A stretch of DNA of 64,000 bases from Actinomycetes bacterium. GTDB taxonomy: Bacteria; Actinomycetota; Acidimicrobiia; Acidimicrobiales; RAAP-2. How positions within the stretch are numbered: the first letter of the stretch is position 1; every line of letters begins with the position of its first letter. The notes under the pieces were generated by a model. It ran no database searches. It was not told the DNA's origin and worked only from the letters and a program-made list of their open reading frames with translations. Positions 50,168-58,518 of this stretch are shown here, in pieces. Both the position numbers and the translations under genes were made by a program. The DNA is taken from NCBI GenBank assembly GCA_021806045.1, contig JAJZDI010000014.1:17637-81636 (forward strand). The letters run 5' to 3'.

Positions 50168-52111
50168 ATGACTACGAATGGCGGGGTCGGGTCAGGTGGC
50201 GGGTCAGGTGGCGGGTCAGGTGGCGGGTCAGGTGGCGTGGGCGACGCTCCCACGTTGATCGGCGTGACGTTGGGTCCAGCGGAACCGGGAGCGCCAGCGG
50301 TGACCGGGCTCAGCCTGGTGCCCGGGGAGTACGCCCTCACGCTGCTGGGGCCGGGCCCAACCGATCGCCGCGAGGTTCCGTGGCACGCCATCAGCTCGAT
50401 GGCGCCGATGCCCGCACGAGTGGGCTCGGACGGCATCGAGCGTTCGGTCGTCCATCTCCACATCGGCGGTCGCGTCCTGGAGCTCACGGCACCGGCTGCG
50501 GTTCTGGCGCCCGACGTGGTGTCCTCCATGATCGGACGAGTGCGGGCACACCACCCTGGCAACCATGGGGCGGCGCCCACGGCGCCCACGGCGCCCACGG
50601 CGGCAGCGGCGGCAAGCCCGGCACCACTGCCACCGCCCGTCGGATACGCACCTCCCATGGGTCAGCCACCTGACTTCGCCCCGCCCACACCACTGGGCCA
50701 GACCGTTGCACAGGCTCCGCGAGCAGCGCGGCCTCCAGCCCCTCCGCTGGTCCCGCCCCTGCCTGCTCATGCCCCAGCGCCCTACCCAGCGCCCTATCCA
50801 GCGCCCTACCCGGCGCCCTACGGACAGTCGCAGGCGACGTTCCCAGCTCCACCCGGTGCGTTCATGCCTGCACCTGGACCGTTCGCACCCGCCCCACCCC
50901 CCTACGCCGGTTCCCCGTACGCCGGTTCCCCGTACGCCGGGGACCCCTACGCCGGGGACCCCTACCCTGGCGTCTTTGCAGGTGCGCCTCCCGGATCCCA
51001 GGCTGCACCAGCCCGAGCAGCAGGCTCGCGTTGGTGGAGCCGACGCCCGAGCATGCCCGTGCTCGCCGCCATCGCCGCCGCGTTGGTACTGATCATCGGC
51101 GGCGGTGCCTGGCTGGCGGTCGGGAGCTCCCCGGCCTCCACGACAGCGTCCACGAAGACGTCTGCACCGAGCCGTCCCGGCGACTCGATCGTGCCGACGC
51201 CGACCACCAATCCGAGGAACCACGTCGGCGCCCCGTCGAACGGTGGCATCCCTTCGCCCACGACGACCGTCCCGGTGAGCCCGGCCGGTCCAAACGGCTC
51301 GGCGACGCAGCCGAGCTCAGGCGGCTCGGGACCAAGCGGCGCGAGCTCCGGTGGGAGCACGAGCGGGGGATCATCAGCCTCCGGTACTCCGTTGTCGGGC
51401 ATGTCCGCGCCTCAGGCGCTTGCAGCCGTTCAGAGTGCGATGGCAGGTGCCACGTCGGTCTCGTACTCGAACACGACGACGGTCACCGGCCAGGGCACCG
51501 CGGCCACCACGGGATCAGCTGGCGCCTCCTCCGGCTACCAGGTCAACCACTTCCTCACAGGAACGCTCTCCGTGCTCGTGTCGAACGGCGACATCTACTG
51601 CATGGGCGACGCAGGTTCGCTCCAGAACCAGCTCGGACTGTCTGCACAGGATGCCTCGACCTACGCGGGACGGTGGATCTCGCTTGCGCCGAGCGATCCC
51701 CCGGCTGCGACGGTTGGTGCAGGCGTGACGTTGCCGAACGTCGAATCGGAGATCCTGGGCACCTCGGCCAATTCGACGAACACGTCGCCTTCGGGCATCA
51801 CGCTGAATGCGGAATCGGTGAGCGCGCCCCATGTCGTCAATGGCGTGAACGTCGTGACCATCTCCATCTCCGTCACAATTGCGGGCAGCGCGGCAGGCAC
51901 TGCGACCGGTGGCCAGGGGTCCGCCCAGCTCGACGTGGCCGCAGAGGCTCCCTACCTGCCGGTGAGCGAATCGATTTCGGCAAGCATCCAAGGGCCGTCA
52001 GGCACGGTGACTGCGACATCGACGGTGACCTTGTCCGGTTGGAACGCACCGCTCAGCCTGCCGACACCGACCAACGTCGTCCTGTACGCGTCGATCCCCT
52101 CCGCCCAGTGA
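50168..52111 (+). CDS. Large envelope protein: N-terminal domain, Pro-rich linker, single TM, outer domain
   Basis: A 647-residue protein. Residues 1-26 are a GGGS tandem repeat; 27-130 form a small compact beta-rich domain (TLIGVTLGPAEPGAPAVTGLSLV ...); 135-300 are Pro/Ala/Tyr-rich with PYPA and PYAGSPYAG/DPYAGD repeats; one helix (about 302-323, MPVLAAIAAALVLIIGGGAWLAV) crosses the membrane; beyond a Thr/Ser/Pro stalk a 200-residue outer domain (SAPQALAAVQSAMAGATSVSY ...) resembles LppX/LprG-like lipid-binding folds by its start. So a cytoplasmic domain is linked through a flexible arm to an outer lipid- or ligand-binding part. Function unknown. ATG 50168 is placed by the promoter; the frame is open further upstream. 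Confidence 0.82.
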   Translation: MTTNGGVGSGGGSGGGSGGGSGGVGDAPTLIGVTLGPAEPGAPAVTGLSLVPGEYALTLLGPGPTDRREVPWHAISSMAPMPARVGSDGIERSVVHLHIGGRVLELTAPAAVLAPDVVSSMIGRVRAHHPGNHGAAPTAPTAPTAAAAASPAPLPPPVGYAPPMGQPPDFAPPTPLGQTVAQAPRAARPPAPPLVPPLPAHAPAPYPAPYPAPYPAPYGQSQATFPAPPGAFMPAPGPFAPAPPPYAGSPYAGSPYAGDPYAGDPYPGVFAGAPPGSQAAPARAAGSRWWSRRPSMPVLAAIAAALVLIIGGGAWLAVGSSPASTTASTKTSAPSRPGDSIVPTPTTNPRNHVGAPSNGGIPSPTTTVPVSPAGPNGSATQPSSGGSGPSGASSGGSTSGGSSASGTPLSGMSAPQALAAVQSAMAGATSVSYSNTTTVTGQGTAATTGSAGASSGYQVNHFLTGTLSVLVSNGDIYCMGDAGSLQNQLGLSAQDASTYAGRWISLAPSDPPAATVGAGVTLPNVESEILGTSANSTNTSPSGITLNAESVSAPHVVNGVNVVTISISVTIAGSAAGTATGGQGSAQLDVAAEAPYLPVSESISASIQGPSGTVTATSTVTLSGWNAPLSLPTPTNVVLYASIPSAQ

Positions 52112-52116
52112 CGCCC

Positions 52117-53715
52117 CTAGGAGGCTGACCGGCCCCGGGAGCGACCCTGCGGAGGCCGCTTCCCCTGCCGTTCGGTAGTGGGTGCGCTTTCGGTGCCGCG
52201 CACCACGGCGGGGCGGTCCGCGCCGCCTCCCTCGACAAACGGTGATCCCGCGGCGACGTCCGGCGCCGACGCGACGAGTGATTCGAAGAATTCCCGATCG
52301 TGCAGGAGCGGTACATCGGCCAGGAACATCTTCCCGTACCGCTCGAAGTACATGAGCTGCTTCCCCAAGAGGAACGTCGCCCGGTCGAACTCGGACGCGG
52401 TGCCACCCGACTCATCGGCCAGGCGCCGCAGGCGCCGTTGCGCCCTGAACCTCCCGATCAGTGCGAGGAGGGACCGGTTGGTCGCTTCGATGCCCTGTGC
52501 CTTCGCCGCCTGGATCTGCGGCGCCTGGATCAGTGCTCCCAGACTGACCTCGCCGAACGGCCGGAGCAGCACCGGTTCGGTCAGGGATCGTACGAATCGG
52601 GCCAGCTCGTCGTCCGACAGCCCGAGCCCCTGCTGCATCGCCGGACCGTAGGTGCGGGTCAAGTGGGCCGCAATGTCGCCCCACGCCGATTCGTCGCCGA
52701 GCGCCGCCTCGAGCAGCCGGACGAAGAAGTGATGGGACTCGGGGTCGAGGCGCCCGACGATCCCCCAGTCGATGATCCCGAGCCGCCCGTCGCGCAGGAG
52801 CAGCATGTTTCCTGCGTGCACATCCCCGTGGAACGCACCCCAGCGGACAGCCGTGAGGAAGAAGGCGCGCACCACCTCCTCGACGAGAGGTGCGGGGTCG
52901 ATGCCGAAGCGAGCAGCACCGGCCAGGTCATCGATGGCCACGCCGTCGAGATACGACATGGTCAAGACGTTGGGTCCCGAGAGCTCCGGGAACGGCTCCG
53001 GAACGACAAGCCGAGGCAGGTCGATCTCGCCCAGCAGGAGGCGGAAGGCCGCCAGTGCCCGAGCTTCGTTTCGAAGGTCCAGCTCCTCGCCGATCTGGAC
53101 CCGAAAGCCGGCGAACAACTGCAACAGGGTGCCGGCCGCCTGATCGCCCGTCTGGCGAGCGATGAGCTCCAGCAAGGGTTGGAGCAATGCCAGGTCCACA
53201 GCGACACCGTGCTCGATCGCTGGGCGGAGGACCTTGACGGCGACGTCCCGACCGTCGTGGAGGGTGGCACGGTGGACGACGGCGATCGACGCCTTCCCGA
53301 TCGGGACGGGGTCGAAGGACGCGAACGCGTCGTCGAGGGCCATGCCCAGGTCGGCTTCGACCACGTCGCGCACGGTGGCGAACGGCACCGCCGGCCCCGT
53401 GTCCAGACAGGCGCGGAACTCCTCGGCGAATGCGTCCCCGAAGATCCCCGGTGACGAGGCAACGAGTTGGCCGAACTTCATGTAGGTGCCGCCGAGCTCT
53501 TCGAACATCCGCCGTAATGGCCGGGCCAATGCGTCGATCGGCAACGGCCCGTGCCGGAGATGGCGGGCTTGCCGGAATGCCAGCGGTGCGAAGTACCTCG
53601 CCCCGACGCGTGCGATCTGGAGCCCCCGTGCCGTCAGCTCGCGCCTGGTCGGCTCCGGGAGGCGCCGGGCGTGCACCCAGGGAATCCGGGGGTCGTCTCC
53701 GGCCGGGTGTGCCAT
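52117..53715 (-). CDS. UbiB/ABC1-family atypical kinase
   Basis: A 532-residue ABC1/UbiB protein. The family's KxGQ motif appears as YMKFGQLVASSPGIF, the Ala-rich nucleotide loop as PIGKASIAVVHRA, then VAVKVLRP (ATP Lys), catalytic HGDVHAGNM and metal-binding IDWGIVG. These atypical kinases or ATPases support quinone or lipid metabolism at the membrane. Unlike E. coli UbiB it lacks a strong C-terminal membrane helix pair, ending in a polar GKRPPQGRSRGRS tail. The ATG 53715 is the first in-frame start. It is convergent with the envelope-protein gene (five bases between stops), which makes read-through control likely. Confidence 0.9.
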   Translation of the reverse strand: MAHPAGDDPRIPWVHARRLPEPTRRELTARGLQIARVGARYFAPLAFRQARHLRHGPLPIDALARPLRRMFEELGGTYMKFGQLVASSPGIFGDAFAEEFRACLDTGPAVPFATVRDVVEADLGMALDDAFASFDPVPIGKASIAVVHRATLHDGRDVAVKVLRPAIEHGVAVDLALLQPLLELIARQTGDQAAGTLLQLFAGFRVQIGEELDLRNEARALAAFRLLLGEIDLPRLVVPEPFPELSGPNVLTMSYLDGVAIDDLAGAARFGIDPAPLVEEVVRAFFLTAVRWGAFHGDVHAGNMLLLRDGRLGIIDWGIVGRLDPESHHFFVRLLEAALGDESAWGDIAAHLTRTYGPAMQQGLGLSDDELARFVRSLTEPVLLRPFGEVSLGALIQAPQIQAAKAQGIEATNRSLLALIGRFRAQRRLRRLADESGGTASEFDRATFLLGKQLMYFERYGKMFLADVPLLHDREFFESLVASAPDVAAGSPFVEGGGADRPAVVRGTESAPTTERQGKRPPQGRSRGRSAS

Positions 53716-53769
53716 GTCCGGCAGCCTACGGCCCGCACGCGCCGCCGGTGGGCCGGCACATCAGGTCTC

Positions 53770-53797
53770 GGGGCCTGGGGACCGGGGCCTGGGGACC
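53770..53797. repeat. Tandem 14-bp repeat, two copies
   Basis: GGGGCCTGGGGACC occurs twice head to tail, then a third partial GGGG. It lies in the 232-base divergent gap between the UbiB-family gene and the PPOX-fold gene at 53948. No promoter can be named with certainty in this gap. Confidence 0.85.
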
Positions 53798-53947
53798 GGG
53801 GTGGATCTGCCATGCCAGGGAATGCACAGCCGGAAGGCGGCACGGCACCAGATGGAACGCAACCATCAGCGCCATCCCCGCGAAGCGAGGCTGCCTGACT
53901 CCGGTGGCTACGCTCGCGCCCACGCCGCCAGATACCCAGGGGGGACC

Positions 53948-54517
53948 ATGACGAACGAACCGGGTGCGCCATCGGAAATGCGTTCTTCGACGGACGAGGG
54001 GGGGCGGGAGATGCCGGCCACCGGCGAGGCGATGGGCCACGGCGTGAACCAGCGGCGCGCCATCAAGATGGCGCCGGACGAGATCGACTCGTTCCTTCAT
54101 GAACGCCGGCCGATGACGATGTGCACGATGAACCACGACGGCACGATCCACGCTGTGGCCATGTGGTACGGGTTCATCGACGGGACGATCGCCATCGAGA
54201 CCAAGGCCAAGTCGCAGAAGGCTCGGAACCTCTCCCGGGATCCGCGTGCCACGCTCTTGTTCGAGGACGGCGACTACTACGAGGAACTGCGTGGCGTGGA
54301 ACTCGTGTGCCATGCCGAAGCGGTCGACGACCCGGACCAGATGTGGGCGCTGGGCGTCAACCTCTACGAGCGCTACTACGGCACCTACAGCGACGAGCTC
54401 CGCCCGTTCGTCGAAGCCATGCTCAACAAGCGGATCGTCACGGTGTTCCATGTCGAGCGCACAGTGTCGTGGGACCACCGGAAGTTGGGCCTTCCATCGA
54501 CCCGGCCCACAGGTTGA
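53948..54517 (+). CDS. Pyridoxamine 5'-phosphate oxidase-fold (PPOX) protein, F420- or FMN-type
   Basis: A 189-residue split-barrel flavin/F420-binding-type protein. The first 35 residues are polar; the barrel starts at PDEIDSFLHERRPMTMCTMNHDGTIHAVAMWYGF and continues with IAIETKAKSQKARNLSRDPRATLLFEDG, the phosphate-binding stretch of PPOX class proteins. The DxxD/YEEL region GDYYEELRGVELVCHAEAV fits the actinobacterial F420-dependent branch. The C-terminal TVFHVERTVSWDHRKLG is standard. ATG 53948 follows GGGGACC. No reductase partner is adjacent; it lies between the UbiB-family gene and the acyl-CoA synthetase. Confidence 0.85.
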   Translation: MTNEPGAPSEMRSSTDEGGREMPATGEAMGHGVNQRRAIKMAPDEIDSFLHERRPMTMCTMNHDGTIHAVAMWYGFIDGTIAIETKAKSQKARNLSRDPRATLLFEDGDYYEELRGVELVCHAEAVDDPDQMWALGVNLYERYYGTYSDELRPFVEAMLNKRIVTVFHVERTVSWDHRKLGLPSTRPTG

Positions 54518-54652
54518 CCACTGCGGGCTGGTCCCTATGGGCTGGTCTCTATGGGCTGGGCCGCCGGGGCCCTTCACACCAAGTTCGCCCGATTCGTCAC
54601 AACGATCCGGCTGGCGTGCCCCACACGCGTTCCAGCGTCGGGCTCGCAGGCG

Positions 54653-56221
54653 CTACGTCGACTGGACGTCCGCCGCCGGTACGTCGCCCGCCCGAGGCGC
54701 CGCCCAGTAGCGATCACGCAGGAGTCGCTTGTAGAGCTTGCCGGTCGGGTGGCGGGGCAGCTCGGCCTCGAAATCGATCGACCGGGGGCACTTGTAGGAC
54801 GCCAGGGAAGCGCGGCAGAACTCGATGAGCTCCCCCTCGAGTTCGGGCCCCGCCTCGCGCATGTCGACGGGCTGCACGACCGCCTTGACCTCTTCGCCCA
54901 TCTCCTCACTCGGAACGCCGAAGACGGCGGCGTCCATCACCTTCGGATGCGCAACCAGGAGGTTCTCCGCCTCCTGCGGGTAGATGTTCACTCCACCGGA
55001 GATGATCATGTACGCGCGCCGGTCGGTCAGGTAGAGATACCCCTCGTCGTCCACGTGGCCGATGTCACCGAGCGTCGACCAGCCCTCTGCATTCCGGGAC
55101 GCGGCGGTCTTCTCGGGATCGTTGTGGTACTCGAACTGCCCGCCTCCGGCGAAGTAGACGGTGCCCGTCTCTCCCGGCGGAAGTGACTCCCCATCGTCGC
55201 CGACGATGTGGAGCTGGCCGATGACAGCTCGTCCGACGCTCCCCTTGTGGGTCAACCACTCGGCCGAATCGATGGCCGTGAGACCGTTCCCCTCGGTTCC
55301 GGCGTAGTACTCGTGGATCACCGGTCCCCACCACTCGATCATCTGCTCCTTGATCGGGATGGGACAGGGAGCGGCAGCGTGCACGACCGCCTGCAGGCTG
55401 GACACGTCGAAGGATTCCCGGACCTCCCTGTCGATCTTGAGCATCCGGACGAACATCGTGGGAACGACTTGGGTATGCGTGACCTGGTGGCGCTCGACGA
55501 GACGGAGGAAGTCGACGGGATCGAACGCCTCCATCACGACCACCGTCGCCCCTGCCCGCATCCATGACATCGTGAAGCGGAGCGGGGCGGCGTGGTACAG
55601 GGGCGCGGGAGACAGGTAGACGCTGTCGGCGGTCAGGCCGTAGAGACCGACCCCGAGCAAGTAGACGCCCGAGGGAGTGCCGATGGGTACGGCCTCGGGC
55701 ATGGGCACCTTCACCCCTTTGGGCCGGCCTGTCGTGCCTGACGAGTAGAGCATGTCCATGCCCTCGCACTCATCGGACACCGGGCCGGTCTCCTCCGACT
55801 CCCACACCGCCTCATAGGACTCGAACCCGGGGACCACTCCGTCACACATCAATCTGGTGGTCACACCGGGCGCCCGCGAGACGGCGTCCGACGCGACGCT
55901 GGCCTTGGCGCGCGACGTCACGAGGGCCGAGGCACCGCAGTCGTTGAGGATGTACTCGACCTCGCCTGCCGTCAGCCGCGAGCTGATGGCCGTGTAGTAG
56001 AGCCCGGACCGCTGGGCAGCCCACACGACCTCGAAGAACCGGGGATTGTTCTCCATGAACACGGCGACCACGTCGCCACGCCGCAGGCCGCGCTCGCGGA
56101 GTAGGTGGGCGAGCTGGTTCGAACGTCGATCGAGCTCCGCATAGGTGACGGCTTCGCCGCTTCCGGCCATCACGTAGGCGACCTTGTCGGGGGTGGACGC
56201 TGCGATCGCCCCTGGGTACAT
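54653..56221 (-). CDS. Acyl-CoA synthetase (AMP-binding, FadD-like)
   Basis: A 522-residue ANL enzyme. P-loop [19 protein letters not shown]5 [12 protein letters not shown]7 [22 protein letters not shown]8 [18 protein letters not shown], and the C-terminal Lys in [11 protein letters not shown]. Typical for FadD enzymes of fatty or steroid acid activation; [13 protein letters not shown] is the form seen in steroid-ring and side-chain ligases as well as in many fatty acid ligases. ATG 56221 faces the SDR gene divergently across a 145-base region with a KstR-like site. The substrate is unknown. Confidence 0.92.
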   Translation of the reverse strand: MYPGAIAASTPDKVAYVMAGSGEAVTYAELDRRSNQLAHLLRERGLRRGDVVAVFMENNPRFFEVVWAAQRSGLYYTAISSRLTAGEVEYILNDCGASALVTSRAKASVASDAVSRAPGVTTRLMCDGVVPGFESYEAVWESEETGPVSDECEGMDMLYSSGTTGRPKGVKVPMPEAVPIGTPSGVYLLGVGLYGLTADSVYLSPAPLYHAAPLRFTMSWMRAGATVVVMEAFDPVDFLRLVERHQVTHTQVVPTMFVRMLKIDREVRESFDVSSLQAVVHAAAPCPIPIKEQMIEWWGPVIHEYYAGTEGNGLTAIDSAEWLTHKGSVGRAVIGQLHIVGDDGESLPPGETGTVYFAGGGQFEYHNDPEKTAASRNAEGWSTLGDIGHVDDEGYLYLTDRRAYMIISGGVNIYPQEAENLLVAHPKVMDAAVFGVPSEEMGEEVKAVVQPVDMREAGPELEGELIEFCRASLASYKCPRSIDFEAELPRHPTGKLYKRLLRDRYWAAPRAGDVPAADVQST

Positions 56222-56338
56222 GGCGGGAAGCTACCACCGCGCTACCGGCAGGCCGGTGCCGGTGCCGGTGCCGCGGCGCCTGCACGGGCCCCACGGCACC
56301 AACCCCATACGGGCGCCGGCAACACCGCCCTCCCATAG

Positions 56339-56352
56339 TGGAACACGTTTCA
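56339..56352. promoter_or_regulatory. KstR-like operator between acyl-CoA synthetase and SDR genes
   Basis: TGGAACACGTTTCA matches the KstR consensus TNNAACNNGTTNNA at all six fixed inner and both outer positions. It ends 14 bases upstream of the SDR start at 56367 and lies 118 bases from the synthetase start at 56221, so one repressor could control both. The site resembles the one at 49953. Confidence 0.6.
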
Positions 56353-56366
56353 ACTACGCTCGGACC

Positions 56367-57155
56367 ATGATCCTCGACCGATTCCGAGTGGACGGGAAAG
56401 CCGCTGTCGTCACTGGCTCCGGCCGAGGCATCGGGGCGGCCACAGCGATCGCCTTGGCAGAGTCAGGTGCGGACGTCGTCATCTCGGCGCGCACGGAGGG
56501 CGACCTCACCGAAGTCGCCGGCCGCATCGAGCAAGCGGGCCGCAGGGCCGTCGTGGTGCCCGCCGACCTCGCCGACCTCGACGCGGTGGGCCACCTGGCT
56601 GATGTGGCCAGGGACAGCTTCGGCAGGCTCGACATCGTGGTCAACAACGTGGGCGGCACCATGCCTCAGGCATTTCTCGACACCTCCCCACGGGACCTCG
56701 AACGTGCGTTCCACTTCAACGTCTCGACCGCCCATGCCCTGTTGCGTGCAGCGGCACCGATCATGCTCGAGAACGGCGGCGGCGCTGTCGTGAACATCTC
56801 GTCGGTCATGGGCCGTGTCGCCGGTCGGGGGTTCCTCGCCTACGGCACGGCCAAGGCAGCGCTCGCCCATTACACCGAGCTTGCTGCAGCCGACCTCGCT
56901 CCGACGATCCGGGTCAACGCCATCGCCGTCGGATCGGTCGCCACTTCGGCGCTCGACATCGTCATGCAATCGGACGAGCTGCGGCACACGATGGAGGCGG
57001 CGACGCCGCTCGGACGGATAGGGGATCCGGAAGAGATCGCTGCCACGGTGGTGTTCCTCTCGTCCTTGGCAGGGGGCTACGTGACCGGCAAGGTGATCCC
57101 GGTCGATGGGGGGCTGCAGGCGCCGAACCTCGACCTGGGCCTGCCCGACCTGTGA
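56367..57155 (+). CDS. Short-chain dehydrogenase/reductase
   Basis: A 262-residue classical SDR. Cofactor loop TGSGRGIG (residues 16-23), NNVG at 93-96, and the catalytic tetrad Asn118, Ser146, Tyr159 and Lys163 (NISSVMGR and YGTAK) complete. SAR after the second strand suggests NADP(H). C-terminal [20 protein letters not shown] and GKVIPVDGG are canonical. The KstR-like site just upstream points to an alcohol/ketone step of lipid or steroid degradation, such as a beta-hydroxyacyl or hydroxysteroid dehydrogenase. The ATG at 56367 is close to the operator, and a leaderless message is possible. Confidence 0.93.
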   Translation: MILDRFRVDGKAAVVTGSGRGIGAATAIALAESGADVVISARTEGDLTEVAGRIEQAGRRAVVVPADLADLDAVGHLADVARDSFGRLDIVVNNVGGTMPQAFLDTSPRDLERAFHFNVSTAHALLRAAAPIMLENGGGAVVNISSVMGRVAGRGFLAYGTAKAALAHYTELAAADLAPTIRVNAIAVGSVATSALDIVMQSDELRHTMEAATPLGRIGDPEEIAATVVFLSSLAGGYVTGKVIPVDGGLQAPNLDLGLPDL

Positions 57156-57299
57156 TGTGCTGGTTTCGAACCACCCCGCTTGGCTCGGCTGGGTTGGGCT
57201 GAGCTCGACTGGCCTGCGATGCGTTGCGCCGCCTTGCATGTCGCCGGAGTATGAACGCGCACGAATGCCGAGCAGCAGGCTCGACGGAGGGAGGACACC

Positions 57300-58391
57300 G
57301 TGGCCGGTGACGCCATGAACGACCGCAGGTACCGGGTGGTCGTGTGGGGGACGGGGAACGTGGGCCGGCACGCCATCGCCGGCGTCGACGCCCGTCCCGA
57401 CCTCGAGCTGGTGGGCGTGTGGGTCTCGAATCCGGCCAAGGTTGGTAAGGACGCGGGCGACCTCGCCGGGCTCGGCAGGCAGTTGGGCGTGGCCGCCACC
57501 GGCGATGTCGACGCGATTCTCGCACTCCGGCCCGACGTGATCGTCCACACGGCAATGGCCGACGACCGCCTGTTCGAGGCGCTCGCCGATCTCGAACGCC
57601 TGCTCCGGTCTGGGATCAACGTCGTCTCCAGCGGTCCGGTGTTCCTCCAGTACCCCTATGGCGTCATCGACGACTCGCTCTACGCGCCCGTCCTCGACGC
57701 CGCCCGAGCGAACGGGGTGACGCTGTTCGTGAACGGCGTCGACCCCGGGTTCGCCAACGATGCACTCCCCCTGGCGCTGACCGGTGTCTGCGAGCGCATC
57801 GAGGAGCTCCGCTGCTCGGAGGTCTTGAACTACGCGACCTACGACCAGCCCATGGTCCTGTTCGACATCATGGGGTTCGGCAAACCGTTGGACGAGGTCC
57901 CCATGCTCCTCCAACCGTCGGTCCTGACCACGGCGTGGGGCAGCGTCGTGCGCCAGCTCGCTGCCGCCCTGGACGTCGAGCTCGATTCGATCGACGAGTG
58001 GTACGAGCGAGAGCCGGCACCGCGGTCGTTCGACATCCCGTCCGGGCACATCGACGAGGGCACGGTCGCCGGGCTCCACTTCGAAGTTCGGGGGATGCGT
58101 GACGGCAGGGCGGTGATCGTCCTCGAGCACGTCACCCGGCTCCTCGACGAATTGCGGCCCGACTGGCCACAGCCGGCGGGGAAGGGCGGCTACCGGGTGG
58201 AGGTGAAGGGCGAGCCCAACTACACCCTCGACATGCAGATGCTCGGATCGGACGGGGACCACAACACGGCTGGCCTCAAGGCGACGGCGATGCGACTGGT
58301 CAATTCGATCCCCGCCGTGGTTGCCGCCGAACCCGGCCTTGCCACCGCTCTCGACCTACCGGTCGTGACCGGCAGGGGCCTGGTGCGCTGA
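57300..58391 (+). CDS. DapB-like NAD(P)-dependent amine/amino-acid dehydrogenase-like protein
   Basis: A 363-residue protein with a dihydrodipicolinate-reductase-like N-terminal domain (VWGTGNVGRHAI, Gly17-Gly22) followed by LVGVWVSNPAKVGKDAG and VIVHTAMADDR. The C-terminal half has GVDPGFANDALPLALTG and a segment LRCSEVLNYATYDQP typical of the family related to 2,4-diaminopentanoate dehydrogenase. Many actinobacterial members sit in steroid or lipid catabolic regions with no proven function. GTG 57300 has GGAGGGAGGACACC just upstream, which decides the start. It follows the SDR gene by 144 bases on the same strand. Confidence 0.88.
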   Translation: MAGDAMNDRRYRVVVWGTGNVGRHAIAGVDARPDLELVGVWVSNPAKVGKDAGDLAGLGRQLGVAATGDVDAILALRPDVIVHTAMADDRLFEALADLERLLRSGINVVSSGPVFLQYPYGVIDDSLYAPVLDAARANGVTLFVNGVDPGFANDALPLALTGVCERIEELRCSEVLNYATYDQPMVLFDIMGFGKPLDEVPMLLQPSVLTTAWGSVVRQLAAALDVELDSIDEWYEREPAPRSFDIPSGHIDEGTVAGLHFEVRGMRDGRAVIVLEHVTRLLDELRPDWPQPAGKGGYRVEVKGEPNYTLDMQMLGSDGDHNTAGLKATAMRLVNSIPAVVAAEPGLATALDLPVVTGRGLVR

Positions 58392-58518
58392 CGGTTGCGG
58401 GGCCGCCCCCGTGGGCGAGCACGCCCGACCGGATGCCGCCGGCGACGCTGACCGGCGGCTGATCGTAAGCTGACCGGCGGCTGACCGGCTGGACCCGGCC
58501 GCCGGTACGCTCGCCCGC

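Noticed and set aside
57161..57173. TGGTT-TCG-AACCA inverted repeat after the SDR gene as a third regulator site
   Set aside because: Arms are only 5 bp, it does not fit the KstR consensus, and it lies just after a stop codon, not at a promoter.
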